Position numbers and translations under genes: made by a program. Source: Azospirillum halopraeferens DSM 3675 (GTDB lineage Bacteria; Pseudomonadota; Alphaproteobacteria; Azospirillales; Azospirillaceae). From it: DNA of 64,000 nt. This document shows positions 27,301-36,200 of the stretch, one piece after another. Where the stretch lies: positions 1 through 64,000 of the forward strand of contig NZ_AUCF01000026.1 in NCBI RefSeq assembly GCF_000429625.1, given 5' to 3'. Every line of letters begins with the position of its first letter. Position 1 is the stretch's first letter. The notes under the pieces are model-generated. The model was given only the letters and a program-made list of their open reading frames with translations. It ran no database searches and was not told the origin of the DNA.

Positions 27301-28180
27301 CACCCACCAGCTCTTCACCGAGGAGCTGGACCGGCACACCCGCCAGCGCCGCGACTTCGAGACCCGCTTCGCCCGCGCGTTGCAGGAGGGGGAGCTGTTC
27401 ATGGTCTACCAGCCCCAGGTGGATCTGGCGACCCGCACCGTGTTCGGCGTCGAGGCGCTGGTGCGCTGGCGCTCGCCCGACCACGGGCTGGTCGGGCCCG
27501 ACGTCTTCGTCGGTCTGGCGGAGGAACTGGGGCTGGCGATCCGGCTGGGCACCTACGTCATCCACCGCGTCTGCGCCGACGTGGCGCGCCTGGACGCCCG
27601 GGGGATGGGGCACCTGCGGGTGTCGGTCAACGTCTCGGTCAAGCAGTTGGCGGACGGCGCGGCGCTGGAGGAAACGCTGGTCGCCGCCTGCCGCGAGCAC
27701 GGCATCGACCCCGACCGGCTGACGGTCGAGCTGACGGAGAACAGCCTGCTGGCCTCGGAGGACCGCGCCGTGCCGCTGCTGGAGCGCCTGAACGCCCGCG
27801 GCATCGCCGTGGCGCTGGACGATTTCGGCAAGGGCTATTCCTCGCTCTCCCGCCTCAAGCGGCTGCCGGTGCAGGAGATCAAGATCGACCGGGAGTTCGT
27901 GGAGGCTCTGCCCGACGACGAGGACGACCGGGTGCTGGTCGCCGCCATGATCGCCATGGCCCGCAGCATGGAGATCGACGTGGTGGCCGAGGGCGTGGAA
28001 ACCGAGGACCAGGCCGCCTGCCTGGAGGCGCTGGGCTGCGCCAAGGCGCAGGGCTACCTGTTCGGCCGGCCGATGCCGCCCGAGGAGATCGCCGCCCTGC
28101 CGGCCGCGGCACCGTCACTCCCCGCCGCCCCCGCCGGCGGCCGCCGCACCGCGCTGCCGCTGGCCACGCCGGGGGCGTGA
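24380..28180 (+). CDS. Ammonium transporter-sensor fusion: Amt-PAS-GGDEF-EAL
   Basis: 1266 residues. Residues 1-390 are a full Amt domain with ~11 membrane helices; both pore histidines are present (SSAVHQLGG, H165; VPVHLGAGVWG, H320), as is FQAMFCATAVTIVSGAVAERM-type substrate-gate sequence. A HAMP-like linker (about 405-450) leads to three PAS-type regions (about 450-555, 560-690, 695-810), a GGDEF domain (about 815-985) with intact RLGGDEF and an RSSD inhibitory site, and an EAL domain (about 990-1240) with EALVRW, ELTEN and DDFGKGYSS. Both c-di-GMP synthesis and breakdown look possible. A sigma-54 promoter precedes it. It likely couples external ammonium to motility or biofilm decisions. 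Confidence 0.93.
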   Translation: MALTLPDLLWVATATGLVLIMQAGFLCLETGLTRSKNSINVAMKNVVDFVVSVLAFWAVGYGMMFGRSYGGWLGTSGYFLDTGDSGLSIFFLFQAMFCATAVTIVSGAVAERMTFAGYIAVSLLVAALIYPFFGHLAWNGLERGVMHGWLGADGYVDWAGSSAVHQLGGWVALALLLVVGPRMGRFDPQTGQARPVPGSNLPLAALGVLLLCFGWIGFNGGTTLRLDDRIGRIVANTCLAAASGGVAALAAAWIHARKAEVTALLNGVLSGLVAITASCHAVSFPSALIIGAVAGLVGIALERVLLRFGIDDAVGAVPVHLGAGVWGILGVALFGRPELLDTGLTFWPQLAIQVKGLAVCFVVAFVVPYALLWLLARTMRLRVLPQHEEVGLNVSEHGAKTEMHDLYEVLHEQARTGDLSLRVPVDPFTDTARVAARYNHVMDRLEEAVARTEAIVRTANDAIVIFSAEGRVLFHNTLAEWMFGRDAAAFPHLCAADLADGLETAGADHTLFETTGRHAAGRRFPVEVTSATAASRFGRLHILTFRDITERKRAEAELRESETRFRTVFNEAAFGMLMLGETGAVLDANATFLRMIAHEGAHSAPSHPPVPEGGLAGIVHADDLPNVRCAVAEVAAGRALKGTVEARLVCADRHIIWTRLSLTHARLAGHAAPVALAVAEDITAARRDARALNLAASVFANTREAIAIFDSTGGIETVNAAFRTVMGYSAREARGQSLAHLCSGRYGRAEYDAIGAALDAGGSWQGELLIRSKDQTLLPMWVSISAVRDPAGAVTHRVALFTDLSERKQQEEAIWRHANFDAVTGLPNRRLFLDRLSRAIEQAGRDGRQVGLMFLDLDRFKDVNDTLGHKAGDELLVRVADAVRGCVRSSDTVARLGGDEFTVLLTNLTDAAALDHVARKIVAAVARPVVLEGGEVQVSTSVGAALFPEHADDADDLLRKADAALYQAKTRGRNTHQLFTEELDRHTRQRRDFETRFARALQEGELFMVYQPQVDLATRTVFGVEALVRWRSPDHGLVGPDVFVGLAEELGLAIRLGTYVIHRVCADVARLDARGMGHLRVSVNVSVKQLADGAALEETLVAACREHGIDPDRLTVELTENSLLASEDRAVPLLERLNARGIAVALDDFGKGYSSLSRLKRLPVQEIKIDREFVEALPDDEDDRVLVAAMIAMARSMEIDVVAEGVETEDQAACLEALGCAKAQGYLFGRPMPPEEIAALPAAAPSLPAAPAGGRRTALPLATPGA

Positions 28181-28271
28181 GGCGGGCGGACGCGAGGATC
28201 CTCGTTCCGCCGGACGCCGGGGGCTGTGGTACGCTTGCCACCGGACGCGGACGGCGGGGGTGCCACGGATC

Positions 28272-30542
28272 ATGGCGGAGACGGCGGTGGAGCGGCGGCG
28301 CGTGCGGGTGCGCGGGCAGGTGCAGGGCGTCGGGTTCCGGCCGCACGTCCACGCGCTGGCCCGCCGCTTCGCCCTGACCGGCTGGGTGCTGAACGACGCC
28401 GCGGGCGTGCTGCTGGAGGTGCAGGGCGCCGCCGTCCCCGCCTTCCTGGCGGCGCTGACCGACGAGGCACCGCCGCTGGCCCGCATCGACGCGGTGGAGG
28501 CGCTGGCGCTGGAGCCGGTGCCGGGGGAGGGCGGCTTCGCCATCCGCGACAGCGCCGACGGCGGCGCGGTGGCGACCGGGGTGGCGCCGGACGCCGCCGT
28601 CTGCCCCGCCTGCCTGGCCGAACTGTTCGACCCGGCCGACCGGCGCTACCGCTATCCGTTCCTCAACTGCACCCATTGCGGGCCGCGCTACACCATCACC
28701 CGGCGGCTGCCCTACGACCGGCCGCAGACGTCCATGGCCGGCTTCCCCCTGTGCGCGGCCTGCGCGGCGGAGTACGCCGACCCCGGCGACCGCCGGTTCC
28801 ACGCCCAGCCCACAGCCTGCCCCGCCTGCGGCCCCCGCCTGTCGCACCCGCCCGAGGCCATCCTCGCCCACATCGCCGCCGGCCGCATCGTCGCGCTGAA
28901 GGGGTTGGGCGGCTTCCATCTCGTCTGCGACGCCGCGAACGGCGAGACGGTGGAGCGCCTGCGCCGGGTCAAGCAGCGCAACGGCAAGCCCTTCGCCCTG
29001 ATGGTCGCCGGCGCCGCCGCGGCCGCCCGCTACGTCCATCTGGACGCGGCGGAGCGCGCGCTGCTGGAGAGCACGCCGCGCCCGGTCGTGCTGCTGCGCC
29101 GGCGCGCCGACGCACCGCCGCTCGCCCCGGCCGTCGCGCCGGACCTGGCGTGGCTGGGGGTGATGCTGCCCTACACCCCCTTGCACTACCTGCTGTTCCA
29201 CGAGGCGGCCGGGCGGCCGGAGGGCACGGCGTGGTTGGAGCGGGCCGAGGGGCCGGCGCTGGTGATGACCTCGGCCAACCCCGGCGGCGAACCCCTGGCC
29301 ATCGCCAACGCCGAGGCGCACCGGCGCCTGGCCGGCATCGCCGACGTGGTGGTGGACCATGACCGCGACATCGTGATCCGCGCCGACGATTCCGTGGTGC
29401 GCATGGTGGCCGGCGCGCCGGCCTTCCTGCGCCGCGCGCGCGGCTATGTGCCCGCCCCCATCCGGCTGGCCCGGCCGGTGCCGCCGGTGTTGGCCACGGG
29501 CGGGCACCTGAAGGCCACGGTCTGCGTCACCCGCGGCGACGAGGCGTTCCTGTCGCAGCACATCGGCGACCTGGATACCGTCGCCACCCTGGGCTTCCTG
29601 GAGGAGACGGTCGACCACCTGCTGCACGTGCTGGGGGTGGAGCCGGTGGCGGTCGCCCATGACCGCCATCCCGACTTCCACTCCACCCGCTTCGCGCAGC
29701 GTCTGGCCGATGAGCGCGGCATCCCCGCCGTTCCCGTGCTGCACCACCACGCCCACGTCGCCGCCGTGCTGGCCGAGCACCGGGCGGAGGGGCCGGCGGC
29801 GGGGCTGGCGCTGGACGGCTACGGGCTGGGGGAGGGGGGCGAGTCCTGGGGCGGCGAGCTGCTGCTGGTGGACGGGGTGCGGGTGGAGCGGCTGGGCCAT
29901 CTGGCGCGCCTCGCCCAGCCCGGCGGCGACGCGGCCGCCCGTCAACCCTGGCGGATGGCGGCGGCGGCGCTGGTGCGCATGGGGCGTGCCGACGAGGTGG
30001 CGGCGCGGCTGGGCGCGCACGGCCCGGCGGACGGGGTGCGGCGGATGATCGAGGCGGGGGTGCGCGCGCCGCTCACCTCGTCGTGCGGGCGCTGGTTCGA
30101 CGCCGCCTGCGGCCTGCTCGGCGTGCGCCCGTCGGCGGGGTACGAGGGGGAGGCGCCGATGGTGCTGGAATCCCTGGTGGAGACGCCCCGCGTCGCCGCC
30201 GGGGCGTGGCGGGTCCGGGGGGGCGAGCTGGACCTGACGCCGCTGCTGGACCGCCTGCTGGACGTCCGCGACGCGCGCGAGGGGGCGGAGCTGTTCCATG
30301 GCACCCTGGCGGCGGCGCTGGTGGACTGGGTGGTGCCGGTCCTGCGCGCCCGGGGGATGAGCCGGCTGGTGCTGTCGGGCGGCTGCCTGATGAACGCGGT
30401 GCTGGCCGGGGAACTGGTGCGGCGGCTGGCCGACGCCGGCGTGGAGGCGCTGCTGCCGCGCCGCGCCCCGGCCAACGACGGGGGCCTCAGCCTGGGGCAG
30501 GCGTGGGTGGCGGCGCGCCATACGCTGCCGGGACCCGCCTGA
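28272..30542 (+). CDS. hypF: Carbamoyltransferase HypF, [NiFe]-hydrogenase maturation
   Basis: 756 residues from ATG 28272; a GTG at 28260 is an alternative start. Domains in order: acylphosphatase (GQVQGVGFRPHVHALARRF, 1-90), two CxxC-x18-CxxC zinc fingers (about 110-185), YrdC-like (GRIVALKGLGGFHLVCDA onward) and a Kae1-like domain with VLHHHAHVAAVLAEH and SGGCLMNAVLAGELVRRL. HypF makes the thiocarbamate used for cyanide ligands of the hydrogenase iron. No hydrogenase or other hyp gene is in the window, so this is a detached copy. Confidence 0.96.
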   Translation: MAETAVERRRVRVRGQVQGVGFRPHVHALARRFALTGWVLNDAAGVLLEVQGAAVPAFLAALTDEAPPLARIDAVEALALEPVPGEGGFAIRDSADGGAVATGVAPDAAVCPACLAELFDPADRRYRYPFLNCTHCGPRYTITRRLPYDRPQTSMAGFPLCAACAAEYADPGDRRFHAQPTACPACGPRLSHPPEAILAHIAAGRIVALKGLGGFHLVCDAANGETVERLRRVKQRNGKPFALMVAGAAAAARYVHLDAAERALLESTPRPVVLLRRRADAPPLAPAVAPDLAWLGVMLPYTPLHYLLFHEAAGRPEGTAWLERAEGPALVMTSANPGGEPLAIANAEAHRRLAGIADVVVDHDRDIVIRADDSVVRMVAGAPAFLRRARGYVPAPIRLARPVPPVLATGGHLKATVCVTRGDEAFLSQHIGDLDTVATLGFLEETVDHLLHVLGVEPVAVAHDRHPDFHSTRFAQRLADERGIPAVPVLHHHAHVAAVLAEHRAEGPAAGLALDGYGLGEGGESWGGELLLVDGVRVERLGHLARLAQPGGDAAARQPWRMAAAALVRMGRADEVAARLGAHGPADGVRRMIEAGVRAPLTSSCGRWFDAACGLLGVRPSAGYEGEAPMVLESLVETPRVAAGAWRVRGGELDLTPLLDRLLDVRDAREGAELFHGTLAAALVDWVVPVLRARGMSRLVLSGGCLMNAVLAGELVRRLADAGVEALLPRRAPANDGGLSLGQAWVAARHTLPGPA

Positions 30543-30554
30543 GCCCCCCGCCGG

Positions 30555-31130
30555 TCACCCCTCGTCCGTCTCCGGCCAGACCAGGTAGGTGTCGAAGCTC
30601 TGCCGTTCGTAGGCGCGCTCGTGCACGTAGCGGAAGGTGGCCAGGAAGTCCTGCGGGTTCAGCAGGCCGACGGTCCGGTGCACCTCCGCGTCGGCCACCG
30701 GCTTGCCGGCCATGGCGGCGGGGTCTTCCGGGAAGAACTGGAAGGACGGGGTGAAGGCGATGCCGTGCTTGCGGACCAGCCGGCGTTCCGCCAGCCGCTC
30801 CCCGTCGAAGTCGGTGAGCGTGCGCGTGCCGTGCATGTTCAGCCCCAGCACCGCGAAGTGATCGCGCACATAGGACGCGATGACCGGGTCGGCCAGGGTC
30901 ACCCGGTGCAGGTCGCGGCAGTAGGAACAGCCGCGCTGTTCCCACACGATGACGAACCGCTTGCCCGCGGCGGTCGCCGCCGCGAGATCCCGGTTGAGGT
31001 CCAGGGACCCGTCGAGGAACCAGGACTGGCTGTGCAGCCCGTCGGGTGTCATCACCGTCTCGCCCCGTGCGGGTGCCGCGACCGCCGCCAGCGCCAGCCC
31101 GCCCAGCGCAAACCCCCGCCGCGTGATCAT
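30555..31130 (-). CDS. Tat-exported thioredoxin-like protein (SoxW-like)
   Basis: 191 residues from MITRRGFALGGLALAAVAAPARG, chosen because GGGAGG lies 7 bases upstream. The N-terminus is a twin-arginine signal (TRRGFALGG) with cleavage near residue 24. The mature domain is thioredoxin-like, with redox motif CSYC in WEQRGCSYCRD and the cis-proline in GIAFTPSFQFF. This matches SoxW/thiol:disulfide interchange proteins. The CcdA-like membrane electron carrier at 31733-32461 is the natural reductant. Confidence 0.85.
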   Translation of the reverse strand: MITRRGFALGGLALAAVAAPARGETVMTPDGLHSQSWFLDGSLDLNRDLAAATAAGKRFVIVWEQRGCSYCRDLHRVTLADPVIASYVRDHFAVLGLNMHGTRTLTDFDGERLAERRLVRKHGIAFTPSFQFFPEDPAAMAGKPVADAEVHRTVGLLNPQDFLATFRYVHERAYERQSFDTYLVWPETDEG

Positions 31131-31287
31131 GCCCATCCTCCCGACCCCGGTATATGAGGCAAGCCTACTGTTCGGGGCGCGGATATGCAACGCGATGCTC
31201 CGCCATGCTCTTTGCCGGGGAGAACCATCTGGACGGACGACAGCCGACGGCGCAGAGTCCGGAGGCACTGTTGGACGAGGTGTTGCG

Positions 31288-31548
31288 ATGCCAACCTCAC
31301 GCTGGTCGCTGCGGGACGCCAGGAACCGGTTCAGCGCGGTGGTCGAGGCCGCGTTGGCCGGCGAGCCGCAACATGTCACCCGCCACGGCAGGCCGGCGGT
31401 GGTGGTGGTGGCGGCGGAGACATTCGAACGTCTGCATCGTCCGGGGCGTGCCGGGGCGCCCTCCTTCGCGGAGATGCTGCTCGCCATGCCGCGCGATGAC
31501 GGCTCCTTCGAGCGATCCGAGGGGCGTCCGCGCGCGGTGGAGATCTAA
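31288..31548 (+). CDS. Phd/YefM-type antitoxin without adjacent toxin
   Basis: 86 residues from ATG 31288. MPTSRWSLRDARNRFSAVVE and GEPQHVTRHGRPAVVVVAAETFERL form the N-terminal DNA-binding/dimerisation domain of the Phd/YefM family. In complete modules a Doc or VapC/PIN toxin follows immediately; the next 180 bases hold no such reading frame and the next gene is ccdA-like. It may be a lone regulator or the remnant of a lost toxin-antitoxin pair. Confidence 0.8.
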   Translation: MPTSRWSLRDARNRFSAVVEAALAGEPQHVTRHGRPAVVVVAAETFERLHRPGRAGAPSFAEMLLAMPRDDGSFERSEGRPRAVEI

Positions 31549-31732
31549 GGCATCCGGCTGGCTCCGTTGCTGTCGATACCGCGCAAGCACCCCCCACCCC
31601 ACGAATACCCCCCTTCCGGCGCTCCGGATATTAGATCATTCGCATATCCCCGTTGCGTCGCCGTCGCGCCGGCCCTTATGGTGGCGGTGTGGGCGGATTG
31701 TGCGTCCTGCGGATCGAGCGGGGGCGGCGGGG

Positions 31733-32461
31733 ATGGGCGGGTTGGAGGTCTCGTATGCCGGTGCCTTCGGGGCGGGGGTGCTGAGCTTCCTGTCGCCGTG
31801 CGTGCTGCCGCTGGTGCCGGCGTATCTCTGCTTCATCGGCGGGGTGACGCTGGACGAATATCGCGAGGGGCGCGCCGGCGGGCGGGTGTTCGTCGCCGCC
31901 CTTGCCTTCGTCCTGGGTTTCGCCACCGTGTTCGTCGCCCTGGGCACCGGTGCGTCGGCCGTCGGGCGGTGGCTGGTGCTCCACATGGATCTGCTGGCGC
32001 AGGTGGCCGGGGCGGTGATCGTCATGCTGGGCCTGCATTTCCTGGGGGTGCTGCCGATCGCCCGGCTGTACCGGGAACTGCGCTTCCACCCCGCGGCCCG
32101 CCCGGCGGGGCCGGCCGGTGCGTACGTCGTCGGGCTGGCCTTCGCGTTCGGCTGGACGCCCTGCGTCGGTCCGGTGCTGGCGGCCATCCTGATGGTCGCC
32201 GGCAGCGCCGGGGCGGCCGGCCATGGCGCCGCCCTGCTGGGCACCTACGCCGCCGGCATGGGGGTGCCGTTCCTGCTGGCGGCGCTGGCGGCGCGGCCGT
32301 TCATGGAGGCCATGGGGCGCCTGCGCCGCCACGTGCGGCTGGTGGAACGCGCGCTGGGGCTGCTGCTTGTGGCGACGGGCCTGCTGTTCATCACCGGCGG
32401 CATGACCGATCTGGCGGTGGGCCTGCTGGAGCTGGTTCCCGCCCTGGGACGGATCGGCTGA
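31733..32461 (+). CDS. CcdA/SoxV family thiol electron transporter
   Basis: 242 residues from ATG 31733. Six hydrophobic segments carry the two conserved cysteines of CcdA: FLSPCVLPLVPAYLCFIGG (near residue 25) and FGWTPCVGPVLAAI (near residue 145). These proteins pass electrons from cytoplasmic thioredoxin to periplasmic thioredoxin-like proteins for cytochrome c maturation or Sox proteins. The Tat-exported thioredoxin gene across the antitoxin gene is the likely acceptor. Confidence 0.93.
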   Translation: MGGLEVSYAGAFGAGVLSFLSPCVLPLVPAYLCFIGGVTLDEYREGRAGGRVFVAALAFVLGFATVFVALGTGASAVGRWLVLHMDLLAQVAGAVIVMLGLHFLGVLPIARLYRELRFHPAARPAGPAGAYVVGLAFAFGWTPCVGPVLAAILMVAGSAGAAGHGAALLGTYAAGMGVPFLLAALAARPFMEAMGRLRRHVRLVERALGLLLVATGLLFITGGMTDLAVGLLELVPALGRIG

Positions 32462-32554
32462 CGGCCGCTCTCCCATATCCATGGGATTTTCCCGGTATGC
32501 CGTGAAGCGTACCGTTCCTGCGTGACCATGCCGTCGCTGCAGGAGACCCCGTCC

Positions 32555-32827
32555 ATGACATCACGCGTCCTTGCCGTTCTTCTCGCCCTTGCTCCCCTGC
32601 CGGTGCTGGCCGATGCGCCGGCCGCCGACGGGTGCGCCGCAACCCTGCCCGCCGATGCCCGGATGATCTACGACGCCGCCCGGCCCAACGTGAAGCCCGG
32701 CGCCAACGTCGAGGATGAGCTGAAGGCGGCCGCCCGGCCGCTGGTGATGGGCGGCAAGCTCAGCCGCTCCGAGGCGCGCCCGGCCGCGGAAGCCGCGGGC
32801 AAGTGCCTGGTGATGCTCACCCGATAA
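32555..32827 (+). CDS. Small exported hypothetical protein
   Basis: 90 residues from ATG 32555, behind AGGAG. A signal peptide (TSRVLAVLLALAPLPVLADA) precedes a ~70-residue mature part with two cysteines (GCAATLPADARMIYDA and GKCLVMLTR), which could form a disulfide. I do not recognise a family by name. It is close upstream of another small exported gene and the RTX gene, perhaps in one transcript. Confidence 0.7.
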   Translation: MTSRVLAVLLALAPLPVLADAPAADGCAATLPADARMIYDAARPNVKPGANVEDELKAAARPLVMGGKLSRSEARPAAEAAGKCLVMLTR

Positions 32828-32865
32828 CCGCCGGCCGCACGCCGGCACAACTGGAGGACACCATC

Positions 32866-33201
32866 ATGAGGTACGCGAGCCTGGTGCCGGCGCTGCCGGC
32901 GGCCCTGTTGGTGCTGGCAAGCGCCCTGCCGTCGCACGCCGAGGTCTACTGCCGCGCCGTCGGCATCCCCAAAGGGTGCGTGGTGGCGCCGGGCGCGGTG
33001 GTGCGGCCCGGTGGCGTCATCGTCGCCCCGGTCGCGCCGGTGGTGGTGGCCCCCGGTGTCGGCGCGCCGGGTGTGGGAGTGGGCGCGCCGGGCGTGGGCG
33101 TCGCCCCCGGCGTCGGCGTCGGCGCCCCCGGTGCGGGGGTGGCGCCGCGGGTCGGCTCGCCCAACGCCGGCGGGCCGGTCAACCGGGTGGGGGTGCGCTG
33201 A
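32866..33201 (+). CDS. Small exported Gly/Val/Pro-repeat protein
   Basis: 111 residues from ATG 32866, behind GGAGGA. A signal peptide (ALPAALLVLASALPSHA) is followed by EVYCRAVGIPKGCVVAPG with two cysteines, then a low-complexity tail of VVVAPGV and GVGAPGVGV units, elastin-like in composition. It ends 3 bases before the RTX gene start. Such tails are flexible or envelope-associated; no function can be assigned. Confidence 0.7.
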   Translation: MRYASLVPALPAALLVLASALPSHAEVYCRAVGIPKGCVVAPGAVVRPGGVIVAPVAPVVVAPGVGAPGVGVGAPGVGVAPGVGVGAPGAGVAPRVGSPNAGGPVNRVGVR

Positions 33202-33204
33202 GCC

Positions 33205-36200
33205 ATGGCCACCGGGACCACCACCGCAACAGGCGCCACCGGGACGGGCACCGCGACCGCGGCGCCGGCCTACATCCAGCTCCGCCGCAACGTGGTGATC
33301 AACGCCGACCTGTGGACGGCGACGCCGCAGATATTGGCAGCCGGTTTCGGGTTCGAGGGGATCACCGGCATCCCCGGCCTGCTGAGCGTCGCCAACCTCG
33401 ACCTGGCGGTGGCGGCGGGGGCCGGTGTCAACCTGGACTATGCGGTGCTGGACCCGGCCCCGCCGCTCCGCAACCTGACCTCCGCCGCCGCCCCGATCGG
33501 TTACGTCACGGCGGGGTTCGACGGCCTTCCCGTCTACGCCGACGCCATGCCGATCGAGTTCAGCTGGCCGCTGCTGCCCTCCACCGTGAACGCCACCGAC
33601 ATCGCCATCACCCTCAACACCGGTGAGGTGGTGACCCCCGTGGCGGCGGCGCTGAACCCGAACTTCGACTACAACGAACGCCACGTCATCGTGGTGTTCG
33701 GGGAGTTCGGCAACCGCCTCGCCCCCGGCACGCCGGGGGCGGTCTATCCCGTGCTGGTGACGGTGGTGGCGGACGACACGCCCCTGATGGCGGTGGGCCC
33801 CGACGGGCCGGTCAGCATCGTCGGTCTGTCGTCGCCCAGCTCATCCCCCTACGTGGCCGGGCCGCGGCTGGTGGGGGCGCGGCTGACGCGCATGTCCACG
33901 GTGGGCGACTTCGCGCCGCCGGCCCTGTCCATCGCCTCACCCAACGACGGCGTCTCCCTGTACGGTGACGCGGCGCAGTACCGGCTGCGCCTGTTCACCT
34001 CCGGCGGCTTCTCGCCGGACGGCGTCAGCGGCTTCCTGCCCACCGAGTTCGAGCGCTATTTCCGGCTGACCGCCACCGACGCCAACGGCGCCACGGTGGT
34101 CATCGACCGGGCGGGGGTCGACTACGACCTGGGGCCCGGCCTCGGCACCGTGCGGGTGGTCGGCCTGGCCGAGCTGGGGCCGAAACAGGACGGCACGTCC
34201 GTCGTCTACGGCCCCAATTACCAGGAAGACCACGACAACTACTTCGACGTGGTCCTGGCCGGCGACGCCGCCGCGGTGGCGCGGCTGACGCAGGTGGAGA
34301 TCCCCACCTCCGCCGTGCCCGGCTACAGCGACATCTACAACCCCGGCGGCCCCGGCCGCACCCCGACGCCGGGGGTGACCTACACCAGCCCGGCGCCCGC
34401 CCAGACCTTCGCGATCACCGTCAGCCTGAACGACCTCGGCACCGTCAGCCACGCCGACCAGGCGATCGCCGACTACGACGCTGCGGACGGGCTGCCCGTG
34501 GTCTTCCGCCTCTACAACCCGGCGACCGGCAACCATCTCTACACCGCCAGCTCCAACGAGGCGGCGGCGGCGGTGGCGAAGGGCTACCGCGAGGAGGGGG
34601 TGCCCTTCTCGGCGGAGGACGGCTACACCGGGCTGGCCGACGTCTTCCGTCTCTACCACGCGGGCACCGACGACCACGTCTACACCATCAACGCCGCGGA
34701 GCGTGACGCGCTGATCGCCGCCGGCGGGTACCGCGACGAGGGCGTGGCCTTCCGGGCCTACGGCACCGCTACGGAAGGAGCGGCGCCGGTGCACCGCTTC
34801 TATTCCGACACCACCAACGACCATTTCTACACCACCGACCGGGCGGAGGGGGAGGCCGCGGGCTACCGCTACCAGGGGGTGGCCTGGTACTCCGCCGCCT
34901 TCGCGCGGCGCACGCCGGAGGCGGCTCCGGCCGCCGGCGGCTGGGTGCCGCTGGAAGAGGCATTCGAGATCATCGACACCGGCAACCTGCGCATCGATCC
35001 GTCCCTGGCCCTGGCCACCTACAAGAGCGGCGGCAGCAACCCGATCCCGGAATCGGTCTGGCGGGCCGGCTATCAGGCGCCCTCACCCTATCTGGTGAAC
35101 ACCACGCGGAACCTGCAGTTCAACGAATCCCGGTTCCTCGGCTCGCCGGGTGCGCCGCTCGGCACCACCACCTACATCACCACCGCCGACGGCTACACCT
35201 GGGGCGCCATGTCCGAGGCGATCAACGCGATGTGGCCGTTCCGGGTGGCCGACTACGCCGGCTCCACCCCCCCCATCACCGACCCCTACGCCGCCGGCAA
35301 TCTGGTGACCACGCCGGCCGACGGGGTGGTGAAGGTGACGGCGAACTACAAAGCCCAGCAGATGAAGTTCTACGCCGTGGATCCGGCGACGGGGCGGGCG
35401 CTCGACCGCTACTTCGTCACCGACACGTGGGGCAACGAGTACATCATGCACGCCTCCGGCCAGACCGACCAGAGCTTGGTGCGCGCCGCCTTCGACGCCG
35501 CCGTGCTGCCCGAGGGCTGGAGCAAGTCGGTGCGCCAACTGTCGGCGGATCTCATCCTCGATCCCGCCGAGGGGGCGGACGGCAGCTATCACTACCTGGT
35601 CATCCGCGACAGCGCCGATAACACCTATCACCAGACCGGCTGGGGCAGCCGGGCGCTCCAGGCGCAGGTCGAGGGCATGCCGATCTGGGGCGGCGGCACG
35701 GCGGATGTGCTGACCGGAAACGCCGCGTGGGACAACCTGATCCACGGGGCGGGCGGCAACGACACCATCGTTTCGGGGGCCGGCAACGACACCCTGTGGG
35801 GCGATGCCGGGGCCGACCGGGTGACGGCGGGGGCGGGCAACGACGTGCTCTACGGCAACGGCGGGGCGGACGTCCTCTATGGCAATGCCGGCAACGACAC
35901 GTTGTTCGGCGGGCAGGGCAACGACACCCTGTTCGGCGGCCAGGGGGACGACCTGCTGGTGGGCGGGCTCGGCACCAACCGGCTGACCGGCGGCCTCGGC
36001 CGCGATGCGTTCCGCATCGTCAGCCCCGGCGTTTCCGTCGACACCATCACCGACTTCACCGTCGGCGAGGACCGTATCGAGGTGGTGGGTCCCAACTTCG
36101 GTTCGATCCCCCTCGGCACCCTGGCGGCCGGTCATTTCGCCCTGGACCGTCCCGGCGACGGCGACGACTGGTTCGTCTTCGACACCGCGACCGGCACCCT

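Noticed and set aside
23770..28377. Very long open frame (about 1535 codons) in another frame over the Amt fusion
   Set aside because: Its translation is Arg/Gly/Ala-rich without domain signatures, while the overlapping frame encodes clear Amt, PAS, GGDEF and EAL domains. Long empty frames are expected at this GC content.
33040..33180. Tandem GC-rich repeats resembling a minisatellite
   Set aside because: They are in frame and encode the GVGAP tail of a small exported protein.
35740..35960. Tandem DNA repeats
   Set aside because: They are the coding repeats of RTX calcium-binding nonapeptides, not an independent repeat element.
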